Of a DNA stretch of 58,788 nt, positions 15,492-24,866 are shown piece by piece. The position numbers and the translations under genes are program-made. Below the pieces are notes generated by a model. It was given only the letters and a program-made list of their open reading frames with translations, was not told the DNA's origin and did no database searches. Source of the stretch: Gammaproteobacteria bacterium (GTDB taxonomy: Bacteria; Pseudomonadota; Gammaproteobacteria; Pseudomonadales; Porticoccaceae). The stretch lies in assembly GCA_018069465.1 (NCBI GenBank), contig JAGPUW010000027.1:1-58788 (forward strand). Direction: 5' to 3'. The stretch's first letter is position 1; every line of letters starts with the position of its first letter.

Positions 15492-16895
15492 CTACGCTCG
15501 CCGCCAGCGCGTACCCTCGCGGGAATCTTCAAGCACAATGCCCTGCTCTTTCAACTCTTCGCGCACCGCGTCGGCTCGGGCGTAATCTTTGTTGAGCTTT
15601 GCCGCTTCACGCTCACCAATAAGCGCGTCAATATCAGCATCGGCTAAACCGCTGCTATCTTGCGCCGAGCCTTTAAGGAAAGCTTGCGGATCAGCCTCTA
15701 GCACGCCGAGAATTCCACCCAGCGCTTTTAACTCCCCCACCATTACCTGTGCTTGGTGCTGATCTTCACGGGCGACGGTATTCAACTCGCGCACCAGTTC
15801 GTACATCGCCGAAAACGCTTCGCGCGTATTGAAGTCATCATCCATTGCCGCGACAAAACGCTGGTAATAGGCACTGCCCTGTAAATCGGCCAGTGGCGTC
15901 GGCGCAACTTCGGCAAAGTTTTGCAGGGCGAAATAGAAACGCTCCAAACCCTGTCGCGCTTCTATAAGGTTAGCTTCGGAATAATTGATGGGGCTGCGGT
16001 AGTGGCTCGACAATAAAAAGTAACGCACCACTTCGGGGTGATACTTTTCGAGCACATCGCGAATGGTAAAAAAGTTGTTCAGCGACTTGGACATTTTTTC
16101 ATTGTCGACGCGCACCGCTCCGGCGTGCATCCAGTAATTGACAAAATGCTTGCCGGTCGCCGCTTCGCTCTGAGCAATTTCATTTTCGTGGTGGGGAAAA
16201 GGTAAATCCGGGCCGCCGCCGTGAATGTCGAAGGTTTCACCCAGCAGGCAGGTCGACATTGCCGAGCATTCAATATGCCAGCCGGGGCGACCGTAACTCC
16301 AGGGTGAGGGCCAACCCGCTTCACTTTCATCCGCCGCTTTCCACAGGGCGAAATCGCGGGGATCTTCTTTCACATCCCGCACTTCAACCCGTGCACCGGA
16401 CAGTAATTCATCGGGGTTTTTATTACTTAACTTGCCGTAATTGGGAAAGCGTTTGACGCGATAATAAACATCGCCGTTGTCGGCGCGATAGGCGTAGTGG
16501 TTGTCGACCAGGATTTGCACCATGTCGATAATATCGTCCATGTGCCCGGTGGCACGCGGCTCAATACTGGGTGGCAAGACACCGAGGGCGCGTTCATCCT
16601 CGTGCATCGCCGCTATCATGCGCTCAGTCAGGTCGGTATAAAGTTCTTTGTTTTCATCGGCGCGGCGTAAAATTTTGTCGTCGATATCGGTGATATTGCG
16701 CACGTAGTTAACGTCCCAGCCCTGGGAGCGCAGGTAGCGGGTAATGGCATCGAAGGCGACCAGCACGCGGGCGTGACCGATATGGCAGTAGTCATAAACC
16801 GTAATGCCGCAAACATAGAGGTCAATTTTTCCGGGCTTAAGCGGCTTAAACAGATCTTTTTTTCGCGTCAGTGTGTTGTATAACTGTAGGGGCAT
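15492..16895 (-). CDS. cysS: Cysteinyl-tRNA synthetase
   Basis: This 467-residue class I synthetase charges tRNA-Cys with cysteine. The HIGH motif is at residues 38-41 (CHIGHARV), the KMSKS loop in 'NEKMSKSLNNFF' near 266, and the zinc-binding Cys29 sits in VCG. The length and the C-terminal DALR-type region match the bacterial family. It lies 85 bases downstream of glnS on the same strand, so the two synthetases probably share a transcript. Confidence 0.98.
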   Translation of the reverse strand: MPLQLYNTLTRKKDLFKPLKPGKIDLYVCGITVYDYCHIGHARVLVAFDAITRYLRSQGWDVNYVRNITDIDDKILRRADENKELYTDLTERMIAAMHEDERALGVLPPSIEPRATGHMDDIIDMVQILVDNHYAYRADNGDVYYRVKRFPNYGKLSNKNPDELLSGARVEVRDVKEDPRDFALWKAADESEAGWPSPWSYGRPGWHIECSAMSTCLLGETFDIHGGGPDLPFPHHENEIAQSEAATGKHFVNYWMHAGAVRVDNEKMSKSLNNFFTIRDVLEKYHPEVVRYFLLSSHYRSPINYSEANLIEARQGLERFYFALQNFAEVAPTPLADLQGSAYYQRFVAAMDDDFNTREAFSAMYELVRELNTVAREDQHQAQVMVGELKALGGILGVLEADPQAFLKGSAQDSSGLADADIDALIGEREAAKLNKDYARADAVREELKEQGIVLEDSREGTRWRRA

Positions 16896-16980
16896 TTTAA
16901 TTCTCGTTTAATAAAAACTACGGCTGTTAGCCGGCACTGCGACTCGCGCCTTAAAAACTATTAAAAACTTTTCAGCGCAT

Positions 16981-18666
16981 TTATTTTTTCTGTTGCCAGT
17001 TATCGCGCAGGCCAATGGTGCGATTAAACACCGGCTTGTCTTTACTGGAACTGTGGCTGTCGAGGCAGAAATAGCCCTCGCGCTCAAACTGATAATGATC
17101 CTCTGGCGTCGCGCTCGCCAAGCTCTGTTCAGCCTTACAGCCCTGTAGTACTTCAAGGGATTGGGGATTAACACAGTCGAGAAAGTTTTTGCCGCCGCCA
17201 TCGGGATCGGCTTCGCTAAACAGCCGGTCGTAAAGCCGCACTTCGCAATCGATGCTGTGCTCGGCACTCACCCAGTGAATCACGCCCCGAGGCTTTATGC
17301 CCTCGGGCGGATTTTCACCGACCGTGTCGGGCACGATGCTGGCGATAATTTCGATGGTTTCACCCGACTCGTCCGTTACCACGCCATCGGCTTTAATCAC
17401 ATAGGCGCTGCGCAGGCGCACCCACTGCCCGAGTACCAGGCGCTTAAACTTCTTGCGCGATAAAGTGGTGTCGTCGCTGAAGTCAGCTCTATCAATATAC
17501 AAAGTGCCGCCAAAGGGTAGCTCTCTGTTGCCAAGCGCTTCGCGATTGGGGTGACAGGCGGCCGTCAATGTTTCGACCTGCCCCGGCGCCCAATTGGTCA
17601 AGGTCACCTTTAAGGGATTGAGTACGCACATGGCGCGCGGGGCGTTGTCGTTGAGGTCGTGGCGAATAAAGTGATCGAGCTGGGCCATATCGACCGTGCC
17701 GTCGGTTTTCGCTACGGCCAGACTGTCGCAAAACTCGCGCACGGCTGTCGAGCTAACACCACGACGACGCAGGCCCGAGAGCGTCGGCATGCGCGGGTCG
17801 TCCCAACCATCGACGATATTCTCTTCAACCAACTGGCGGAGTTTGCGCTTGCTGGTTACGGTGTAATTTAAATTGAGACGGCCAAACTCGTACTGCTTAG
17901 GCTTGGCGGGCACGGGCAGGTTGTCGATAAGCCACTCATACAGGGGGCGGTGATCGGCAAATTCGAGGGTGCAAATGGAGTGACTCACCCCTTCAATGGC
18001 GTCTTCCTGACCGTGGGCAAAATCGTAGGAGGGATAAATACTCCACTCGCTGCCAGTGCGGTGATGGGGCACGCGCTTGACCCGGTACAGTACGGGGTCG
18101 CGCAGGTTGATATTGGCCGCGGCCATATCTATTTTGGCGCGCAGGGTCATCAGGCCCTCGGCAATAGCGCCGGTGCGCATTTGCTCCAGCAGGGCGAGAG
18201 ATTCACTCGCGGGGCGATCGCGATAGGGGCTATTTTTGCCCACTGCGGTGAGTGAACCGCGATATTCGCGGGTCTGCTCGGGTGTTAACTCACAGATATA
18301 GGCTTTGCCCACATTGACCAAAACCACGGCCCAGTCGTAGAGCTGGCCGAAATAGTCGGAGGCATAGCGCACCTCGCCCTGCCACTGAAAACCCAGCCAG
18401 CGCACATCTTCAATAATCGCCTGTACAAACTCGTCACTTTCTTTGTCGGGATTGGTATCGTCAAAACGCAAACGACAAATGCCGTCGAATTCTTCGGCGA
18501 GACCAAAATTAACGCAAATAGCCTTGGCGTGACCGATGTGCAAATAGCCATTGGGCTCGGGCGGAAAGCGCGTGACGACTTCTGTGAGCACGGCAGATTG
18601 CAGATCATCCTTTATCACTTGCTGAATAAAGTTGAGGGGCTTGTCGGTGGGGCTAGAATCATCCAT
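16981..18666 (-). CDS. glnS: Glutaminyl-tRNA synthetase
   Basis: This 561-residue class I synthetase joins glutamine to tRNA-Gln. It shows FPPEPNGYLHIGHAK (HIGH at 43-46), the second signature as VTSKRKL, and GlnRS-type C-terminal beta barrels. The GlnRS identity, rather than GluRS, is supported by the PEPNGYLHIGHAKA block. It is divergent from ppiB, with 212 bases between start codons. The neighbourhood cysS-glnS-ppiB-lpxH recalls that of Pseudomonas. Confidence 0.98.
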   Translation of the reverse strand: MDDSSPTDKPLNFIQQVIKDDLQSAVLTEVVTRFPPEPNGYLHIGHAKAICVNFGLAEEFDGICRLRFDDTNPDKESDEFVQAIIEDVRWLGFQWQGEVRYASDYFGQLYDWAVVLVNVGKAYICELTPEQTREYRGSLTAVGKNSPYRDRPASESLALLEQMRTGAIAEGLMTLRAKIDMAAANINLRDPVLYRVKRVPHHRTGSEWSIYPSYDFAHGQEDAIEGVSHSICTLEFADHRPLYEWLIDNLPVPAKPKQYEFGRLNLNYTVTSKRKLRQLVEENIVDGWDDPRMPTLSGLRRRGVSSTAVREFCDSLAVAKTDGTVDMAQLDHFIRHDLNDNAPRAMCVLNPLKVTLTNWAPGQVETLTAACHPNREALGNRELPFGGTLYIDRADFSDDTTLSRKKFKRLVLGQWVRLRSAYVIKADGVVTDESGETIEIIASIVPDTVGENPPEGIKPRGVIHWVSAEHSIDCEVRLYDRLFSEADPDGGGKNFLDCVNPQSLEVLQGCKAEQSLASATPEDHYQFEREGYFCLDSHSSSKDKPVFNRTIGLRDNWQQKK

Positions 18667-18878
18667 TTACTGTCATCAATTAGTGGGTGAAGTGAGGCGC
18701 TTTACAGGCTTGCCAAAGCCACCGTAAAAACGGCAGGGCAACAACGGCAGATTAAATCAGGCGCGAATTATAACGGCCTCGGCCCGCATTGATAAACCGA
18801 TTATTCCAATCTTCGCGCAAAGCCCTTATCATCGCACCTCTCGTAGTTTCCACCCTCTTCAACAGTGCAGGCCCAATT

Positions 18879-19388
18879 ATGATTACTCTTCACACCAACC
18901 ACGGCGACATTGCCATTGAACTGGATTTTGACAAGGCTCCCATCAGCGCCGCCAACTTCCTGCAGTACTGTCGCGATGAGTTCTATGCCGGCACTATTTT
19001 CCACCGCGTAATCCCCGGTTTTATGATTCAGGGCGGCGGCATGAACGAAGATATGAGTGAAAAAAGCACGCGTGAGTCGATTAAAAACGAAGCCGACAAC
19101 GGCCTCAGTAACGACAACGGCACGCTGGCGATGGCTCGCACTAATGTGCCCGATTCAGCCTCTTCACAGTTTTTTATCAACATTGCCGACAACCACTTTC
19201 TCAACCACACCGCGCCCAACGATCAGGGCTGGGGCTACGCCGTATTCGGCAAAGTCACTGACGGCATGGATGTGGTCGATAAAATCAAAGTAGTGGCCAC
19301 CGGCAATAAGGGCCCCCATCAAGATGTGCCCACTGAAACCGTAGTGATCGAAAGCACCACTATCTCCGACGCCTACGCGGCACTTTAA
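18879..19388 (+). CDS. ppiB: Cytoplasmic cyclophilin peptidyl-prolyl isomerase B
   Basis: This 169-residue cyclophilin catalyses cis-trans isomerisation of prolyl bonds. The sequence follows E. coli PpiB almost block for block: [16 protein letters not shown], '[16 protein letters not shown]', '[20 protein letters not shown]' and WGYAVFGKV. The catalytic Arg is in FHRV. I start at ATG 18879, which gives the family's N-terminus [10 protein letters not shown]; the frame remains open upstream to 18789, but that would add 30 residues not found in the cytoplasmic form. lpxH follows after 45 bases. Confidence 0.95.
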   Translation: MITLHTNHGDIAIELDFDKAPISAANFLQYCRDEFYAGTIFHRVIPGFMIQGGGMNEDMSEKSTRESIKNEADNGLSNDNGTLAMARTNVPDSASSQFFINIADNHFLNHTAPNDQGWGYAVFGKVTDGMDVVDKIKVVATGNKGPHQDVPTETVVIESTTISDAYAAL

Positions 19389-19433
19389 GTTGAGCGGGGG
19401 CAGTCGTTTTTCATTGCCAAAGCGGCCTCCCCT

Positions 19434-20162
19434 TTGACCACCCTCTTTATTTCCGACCTCCACCTTTGCGCTGAACGGCCCGAAGTTAACGCGGCCTTCT
19501 TCCACTTTCTGCAAACCAGCGCCGCAGAGGCTGATGCGCTCTATATTCTCGGCGATCTGTTCGAGGCCTGGATTGGCGACGACGACCCCGCCCCACTATC
19601 ACAGCAAGTGATTCGCGCCCTGCGCGCCCTCACCGACGCTGGCACCCGGCTTTATTTCCAACATGGCAATCGAGACTTCGCCATTGGCAAACGCTTTGCG
19701 CGGGAAACCGGGGCCACCCTGCTCAAAGACCACACGCTAGTCACCCTCGGTGATGAACAGGTATTGGTGCTCCATGGCGACAGCCTTTGCACGGACGACA
19801 TTGCTTACCAGAAATTCCGCCAGCGTATCCGCAACCCCCTGGTACTGGGAATTATGCGACGGCTGCCGCTAAAAACCCGCCAGCAGATCGGCATTAAGGG
19901 TCGGCAAAAAAGCATGGCTGCCAACAGTAATAAAAGCAGTAGCATTATGGATGTCAGCCCCGCCACGGTGACGGCCCTGATGACCGAGTACGGCGTGACG
20001 ACCATGATTCACGGCCACACCCATCGCCCCCACCGCCACGATGTGCAACTTGACGACGGCAGGCAGGGCCAGCGCATTGTGCTCGGAGACTGGGGCAGTA
20101 AAGGCTGGCTGGTGTGCGCAAGTGATGAGGGGCTGGCGCTTTCATCGTTTACTATTGACTGA
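19434..20162 (+). CDS. lpxH: UDP-2,3-diacylglucosamine diphosphatase
   Basis: This 242-residue calcineurin-like phosphoesterase makes lipid X from UDP-2,3-diacylglucosamine in lipid A synthesis. Metal-site residues are visible: D8 and H10 in SDLHL, Asp in GDLFEAWIGDD, Asn in HGNRD, and GHTHRP near 195. It acts at the cytoplasmic face of the inner membrane. The start is a TTG at 19434 and places SDLHL at the usual distance from the N-terminus. It probably shares the ppiB transcript. Confidence 0.96.
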   Translation: MTTLFISDLHLCAERPEVNAAFFHFLQTSAAEADALYILGDLFEAWIGDDDPAPLSQQVIRALRALTDAGTRLYFQHGNRDFAIGKRFARETGATLLKDHTLVTLGDEQVLVLHGDSLCTDDIAYQKFRQRIRNPLVLGIMRRLPLKTRQQIGIKGRQKSMAANSNKSSSIMDVSPATVTALMTEYGVTTMIHGHTHRPHRHDVQLDDGRQGQRIVLGDWGSKGWLVCASDEGLALSSFTID

Positions 20163-20231
20163 AAATAACAAAACCCTCCGGCAATACCCTTCGCAGAGCA
20201 AATCCCGAAACCCTCTATTTTAGCCCCAGAG

Positions 20232-20852
20232 CTATTTTATCGGCGGTCCAGAGTGAAAGCGAAACTCCGCACAGGGCTCTTCGATCAACTGCCTTTCCCT
20301 CTCGGAAAAAACAGCGATACGGGCATCGACGTCAACAGGCTCGCTGTGGGCAGCGGCCACCTGTCGGGCCAGTGTCAGGTAGTCAGTAAAGTGGCGCGCT
20401 TCAGATTTCAACAGGGACCGATAAAAGTCTGACAATTCGGCATCGAGATGGGGGGCCAGCTTGGCAAAGCGCTCACAGGAGCGAGCCTCAATCAATGCAC
20501 CCGCCACCAATATATCGATCAAGCGCATGGGCTCCCAGGTCGATACCAGTTTGCGCAGCTCACCGGCATAATTAGCGGCGGGCAGCGACACATAGGCGAT
20601 ACTGCGCTTTTCCATCAGCGCGATGACCTGCTCAAAATGGCGTAATTCCTCGCGGGCCAGACGCGACATTTTGTGCAGCAGTTGATATTGCTCGATATAG
20701 CGAAACATCAAATTGAGAGCGGTGCTGGCAGCTTTTTTCTCACAATTGGCGTGATCAATTAGCAGTATATTTTGATTCTGTAGAGCGGCCTCTATCCACG
20801 CATCGGGTGTGACGCAGGGCAGAAAGGCCGCTATTTCATCGAGATCACTCAA
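20232..20852 (-). CDS. miaE: tRNA-(2-methylthio-N6-isopentenyladenosine) hydroxylase MiaE
   Basis: This 206-residue ferritin-like di-iron monooxygenase hydroxylates ms2i6A37 of tRNAs reading U-starting codons. The iron ligands are in the expected helices: Glu in 'NCEKKAA', ExxxHxE-like 'EELRHFEQV', Glu in 'EARSCERF', and 'SEARHFTDY'. It converges on lpxH, with 69 bases between stops. The partner genes miaA and miaB are not in the window. Confidence 0.95.
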   Translation of the reverse strand: MSDLDEIAAFLPCVTPDAWIEAALQNQNILLIDHANCEKKAASTALNLMFRYIEQYQLLHKMSRLAREELRHFEQVIALMEKRSIAYVSLPAANYAGELRKLVSTWEPMRLIDILVAGALIEARSCERFAKLAPHLDAELSDFYRSLLKSEARHFTDYLTLARQVAAAHSEPVDVDARIAVFSERERQLIEEPCAEFRFHSGPPIK

Positions 20853-20907
20853 GGTCTATCTTTCTCCCTCATTGCAGGTTTCGTCGCACGGCACAGCAAT
20901 AGCAGTA

Positions 20908-21549
20908 TCAACCCGCCATCGCTTTCAGCGCTTCGTCCCGGTCGGCATTGACCTTTTGCACCAATGGGTTCTTATCCATTATGGCTAGCCAGCCAGCAAG
21001 GCCGGGCATCTCGTCGCAGAGGTCCCTGCCGAGGGCTTTCTTGGTCGCCATATTGCCCAGAGTGACGGTGTAATAGAGCATAAAGTCGGCGTAGGTCATT
21101 ACCTCGCCAGCGGCGAATGGCGAAAATATCAGGATGCGGTTGAGTGCGTTAACGCCTTTGTCGAGCTGGGTGTTAACGGTGGCGTTCAGTTGTTCGTCCG
21201 CCGGGGCACCAAAAAAAACAACACCCAGTAATTGCCGAGTAACCAGCTCAAGATAGAGCTCGATGGACTTACTCAGCTCACGCACCTTGGCCCGCTCGTA
21301 AGGGTCTGCGGGATAAAGTGGCACATCGGGGGATAGATCTTCGAGGAAATCAAAGATGACATTGGTTTCACTGATCGGCCCCTCTTTCACTTCCAGGCAG
21401 GGGATCTTGCCCATCGGACTCTTGTTGAGATAGTCATCTTCCTGGCTGGGCCGGGTTATCACCTCTTCAAATTCAAAACCTTTTTCCAACAGAGTCAACT
21501 TGACCATGTTGTAGTAATTACTGACAGGGAAGCCATAAAGCTTGAACAT
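20908..21549 (-). CDS. Glutathione S-transferase family protein
   Basis: This 213-residue protein has a thioredoxin-fold N-terminus (FKLYGFPVSNYYNMVKL, then the cis-Pro loop MGKIPCLEV and 'ISETNVIFDFLED', the glutathione gamma-glutamyl site) and a helical C-terminal domain. I start at ATG 21549, since GGAG lies seven bases before it; an ATG five codons upstream has no ribosome site. The catalytic Tyr/Ser position is ambiguous. It may act in detoxification or as a glutathione-dependent reductase. It is followed by miaE on the same strand. Confidence 0.9.
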   Translation of the reverse strand: MFKLYGFPVSNYYNMVKLTLLEKGFEFEEVITRPSQEDDYLNKSPMGKIPCLEVKEGPISETNVIFDFLEDLSPDVPLYPADPYERAKVRELSKSIELYLELVTRQLLGVVFFGAPADEQLNATVNTQLDKGVNALNRILIFSPFAAGEVMTYADFMLYYTVTLGNMATKKALGRDLCDEMPGLAGWLAIMDKNPLVQKVNADRDEALKAMAG

Positions 21550-21588
21550 TGGGTTTGTCTCCATATCGTTATTATTGGGGCTTGCTTG

Positions 21589-22053
21589 TTATTTATTTCG
21601 CGCAGCCACTATACCCGGCGCGAGGTAGCGCTGGTAGTGGGCATCGGAGAGCCGGTAAAGCTCTTCGTCGAGAACCCCATAGAAACGCGGCAGCGTCATA
21701 GCGGCAAAAGCCGGTAGCAGCCGGAAACCCCAGGCAGCGGGTTCTATACCCTCGCCACCGGTCTTTTTCAGCAGGGCATAGACCCAGCAATGGGGGTCGC
21801 TCTGCTCTCTAAAATTGATTTTAGACGAAGTTAGCATTTCACTTAACTTTTTAATATCAACAAGTTGAAGCTTATTCTTAATAATTTGAATTAATAGTGA
21901 ATCCAGCCTTTCAAAAACCAGCACGCGCTGCTCTTCGGGGTAACTGTTCCAGTTGACGACCTCGTGGGAAAAACGGTGGCAGCCCCGGCAGACATCATCA
22001 CCCATGCTCGACGAGCAAATACCGATGCAGGGTGTAGCAACAGCCTTAACCAC
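21589..22053 (-). CDS. DUF1289 Fe-S/zinc-type small domain protein with C-terminal extension
   Basis: This 154-residue protein begins with the DUF1289 domain: TPCIGICSSSMGDDVCRGC, four Cys in a C-x3-C-x8-C-x2-C pattern, then 'RFSHEVVNWNSY'. The family is common in proteobacteria and is suspected to bind a metal or Fe-S centre. The C-terminal ~90 residues are less typical. Its GTG start overlaps the hydrolase stop by one base, so the two are co-translated. The function is unknown. Confidence 0.85.
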   Translation of the reverse strand: MVKAVATPCIGICSSSMGDDVCRGCHRFSHEVVNWNSYPEEQRVLVFERLDSLLIQIIKNKLQLVDIKKLSEMLTSSKINFREQSDPHCWVYALLKKTGGEGIEPAAWGFRLLPAFAAMTLPRFYGVLDEELYRLSDAHYQRYLAPGIVAARNK

Positions 22054-22949
22054 TATGAGCCATTCTCAGCGCCCGTCGCCAGAGCAGACTGCGTTTGATA
22101 AAAATCATTTAAGGACTGCGCGGTGGGCGCCACGGTGTCTTCCATATGAAAGTGGTGACTGCCGGCAATAATTTCTATCGCCAGGCGGGGTGCGTATTGT
22201 TCCATGCCATAAAACCTTTCCATTCTTTGTGGATCGGAAAGCAACAACAGGCTCGGGCAAGCAATGCGTTCGACAAAGGCTTTCACAATGGACTGCGTCA
22301 ACTTGACCTCAGAGGCCACCTTGAGCTTTTCATCGGCCCGCCAGCGAAAGCCCTCGCCCTCGAGCCGCAAACCCCGCTCGGCGATCAGCTTTGCCGATGC
22401 CAGTGACAGGCGTGTTTCGCCGCGACTGGTACGCGAGGCAATGGCCTCATCCCGCGTCGCATAAATGCGCGGCTCGCGAGCCAGGCGCAGATGCTTGTCG
22501 GCGATAGACAGCGCCAACTGCTGCGGCAACTCAGCCTCATCGATGGCCTGGGGCACAAAGCTGTCTATCAGGCCCAGGTGACTGACGCGCTCGGGATAGG
22601 TGCCCGCCGTCAGGCTCGCAATCATCGCGCCACGGGAGTGGCCCAGCAGGGCGAAGGTCCCCAGAGCCAATTGCTCGACCACGGTGTAGACGTCGGCGAC
22701 GTCCTGCCAAATATTGTAAGTATTATCGAGGGAGCGATGATCACTAAAACCATGACCAGCGAGATCGAGGGCGATCAGGCGGATGCCCTGTAATCGTTCA
22801 GCCAGGGGGGCAAAGCTGGCGGCGTTATCCAGCCAGCCGTGCAAGGCAATCACTGGCAAGCCCTCAGGGTCGCCCCACTCCACGGCGGCAAGTGTGACGC
22901 CGTGATTGTCAAAGCGATGTTCGAGAGGGGTGTTTTTTGGCTCAGTCAT
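22053..22949 (-). CDS. Alpha/beta hydrolase
   Basis: This 298-residue alpha/beta-hydrolase has the oxyanion-hole block 'VIALHGWLDNAASFAPLA', nucleophile elbow GHSRG (Ser near 102), and a late His in SHHFHME. The layout matches the serine esterase/MhpC-like group. It is followed by the DUF1289 gene with a one-base overlap. The substrate cannot be read from the sequence. Confidence 0.9.
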   Translation of the reverse strand: MTEPKNTPLEHRFDNHGVTLAAVEWGDPEGLPVIALHGWLDNAASFAPLAERLQGIRLIALDLAGHGFSDHRSLDNTYNIWQDVADVYTVVEQLALGTFALLGHSRGAMIASLTAGTYPERVSHLGLIDSFVPQAIDEAELPQQLALSIADKHLRLAREPRIYATRDEAIASRTSRGETRLSLASAKLIAERGLRLEGEGFRWRADEKLKVASEVKLTQSIVKAFVERIACPSLLLLSDPQRMERFYGMEQYAPRLAIEIIAGSHHFHMEDTVAPTAQSLNDFYQTQSALATGAENGS

Positions 22950-23128
22950 TGGCAGTGGCTTTGGTTGATGGCTATGGCTCCCTCTTAATAATTAAAGCGC
23001 TTAAATTTAAAGGGCTTAATATTAGAGAGCTAAATTTAGAAGGTTTGCTTGAAAGAGCTTAATGGGGCGAGCTTGATTTGCATAGCTTGATTTATAGCAC
23101 TACATTTAAAGCACTTCACTGCAAGCGT
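22950..23128. repeat. A+T-rich stretch of degenerate AAAGnGCTTAA-like repeats
   Basis: Between the hydrolase start and the sixA stop, the words 'taaagcgctta', 'taaagggctta', 'aagagctta', 'cgagcttga', 'tagcttga' and 'taaagcactt' recur in about 150 bases. They look like a decayed tandem array with a unit of roughly 18-22 bases. No reading frame is supported. It may be slippage-derived or the relic of a repeat. Confidence 0.35.
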
Positions 23129-23587
23129 TTAATCGGGTATCTGCGCCCAGCGAACATCAGCAAAGCCCGGCACGGGAGCCTGCGTTTGCAGTGCCACCAA
23201 ATTCGCTGTGCCCGTCGCCAACCAAATATTATCGCCACTGAGCAGACTCAATACATTGCCGACCAGAGGCTGGTGGGTCACCAGTAAGATGGACTCAGCC
23301 GCGAGGGAGTCTATAAAACGCAGCAGGGCCTGCGGCTCAGCACCTGGCTCCAGATGCTCGCTGACCAACAGTTTCGGCTCAAAGTCCAGGGCTTGGGCCG
23401 CTATCTTGGCCGTTTGTCGTGCCCGCCGGTAGGGGCTGGTGACAATCAGTTCAAGACCCGCCAGTTCGCTACGGCGGGATTCAATAACCGCCAACACATC
23501 CCCTTCCCCGCTACGCGTCAGTCGCCGCTGTGCATCACTGGCAGCGCGAGGTTCGGCTTCACCGTGGCGCAGAAAAAACAAATCCAT
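23129..23587 (-). CDS. sixA: Phosphohistidine phosphatase SixA
   Basis: This 152-residue histidine phosphatase has the RHG motif at residues 7-9 (FLRHGEAEP), Arg in SPYRRARQT, and a second His in 'VTHQPLVG'. SixA removes phosphate from His residues of signalling proteins such as ArcB or the nitrogen PTS protein NPr. It is transcribed after gpsA with a 66-base gap. Confidence 0.93.
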   Translation of the reverse strand: MDLFFLRHGEAEPRAASDAQRRLTRSGEGDVLAVIESRRSELAGLELIVTSPYRRARQTAKIAAQALDFEPKLLVSEHLEPGAEPQALLRFIDSLAAESILLVTHQPLVGNVLSLLSGDNIWLATGTANLVALQTQAPVPGFADVRWAQIPD

Positions 23588-23653
23588 AATAAGCTCTACT
23601 ACTTCGGGGCGAAAAAAAGCGCGGATGCCATACGGCTTACATCGCAGGCTCGA

Positions 23654-24679
23654 TCACTTTGATTCATTGTTAACGCGAAATTCAACATCGTCAGACTGCT
23701 CGGAAAGCATAACTCGCAATAACACGCGAGGCAGTGAGCCGCCCTTAAACATGATGTCGTAGAGACCGCTGGCGAGGGGCATATTAATCCCCAGCTGCTC
23801 GGCTTTTTCTTTGACAATGCGCGTGGTGTTAACACCCTCTGCCACTTGCCCCACCTCTGCGATGGCCTGTTCAAGTGTCTTGCCTTCGCCCAGGGCATAG
23901 CCGATGCGATAGTTGCGGCTCAGCTGTGAAGCGCAGGTTACAAATAGATCCCCCACCCCGCTCAAACCGAGAAAGGTCATCGGGTCGGCGCCCAGATGCG
24001 CGGCCAAGCGGGTCATCTCCGCCAAACTGCGAGTGATCAGTACACCCAGCGAATTTTGCCCCACGTTTAAGGAGGCGGCCATGCCAGCGGCAATGGCGTA
24101 AATGTTTTTCAGGGCTCCGGCCAACTCGACCCCGTACATATCACTGTTGGCATAGACACGAAAAAAGGGCGTCACCAAAATACCCTGCACCGTTTGGCAA
24201 ACTCCCGGGTCAGCACTGGCAATCACGGTCGCGGTGATTTCCCGGGCGGCAACTTCCTGAGCCAGGTTGGGGCCGCTAATAACACCGATGCGAGCCCGAT
24301 CAAGCTCCTCGCTGAGAATGTCGCTCATCAATTTAAAGCTATCGCCCTCAATACCTTTGACGGTACTGACCACGATGGTTTGCGGTGGAATCAGATCGGC
24401 GACCTGCTGGCAGACGCCACGAAAGGCCTTACTGGGAATGGAGAAAAAAACCACTGAGGCATCGGCCAGAGCGGATTCGAGATCGGCGCTGACCTGCAGC
24501 CGCGGGTCGAGTTTATAGCCCGGCAAATAAGGCGTGTTCTCACCCGTTTCCATACAGTGGCGGGCGTTTTCAGCATCGCGCATCCACAGTGTCACCGAGT
24601 GGCCATTGCTGGCAATCATATTGGCAATAGCGGTGCCAAAACTGCCGCCACCGAGTACCGTGATCTTCTTATCTTTCAA
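23654..24679 (-). CDS. gpsA: NAD(P)+ glycerol-3-phosphate dehydrogenase
   Basis: This 341-residue enzyme reduces dihydroxyacetone phosphate to sn-glycerol-3-phosphate, the first step to phospholipids. It shows the Rossmann motif GGGSFGTA near residue 10, 'STVKGIE', 'SGPNLAQEVA', the catalytic Lys in 'LAGALKNIYAIAAG' and 'TRSLAEM'. Its length is standard. It forms a minus-strand pair with sixA. The 187-base gap to the htpG stop holds no gene that I can support. Confidence 0.97.
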   Translation of the reverse strand: MKDKKITVLGGGSFGTAIANMIASNGHSVTLWMRDAENARHCMETGENTPYLPGYKLDPRLQVSADLESALADASVVFFSIPSKAFRGVCQQVADLIPPQTIVVSTVKGIEGDSFKLMSDILSEELDRARIGVISGPNLAQEVAAREITATVIASADPGVCQTVQGILVTPFFRVYANSDMYGVELAGALKNIYAIAAGMAASLNVGQNSLGVLITRSLAEMTRLAAHLGADPMTFLGLSGVGDLFVTCASQLSRNYRIGYALGEGKTLEQAIAEVGQVAEGVNTTRIVKEKAEQLGINMPLASGLYDIMFKGGSLPRVLLRVMLSEQSDDVEFRVNNESK

Positions 24680-24866
24680 GAATTTGCTCCCACAAAAAAC
24701 GCCCCCAGGAACCAGCGCCGAGCAAAGAGCCTGATCGCAGCACGCTCAAACATCCTGTTCAAAGATGTATCTGCAACGAGCCCAATAAATCACTGCCCCA
24801 CCAGCCTGTAATATCTCAAGTATAGGCCGGCGGGGCTGTTTTATAAGCTGGTTAATTTACCAGCTC

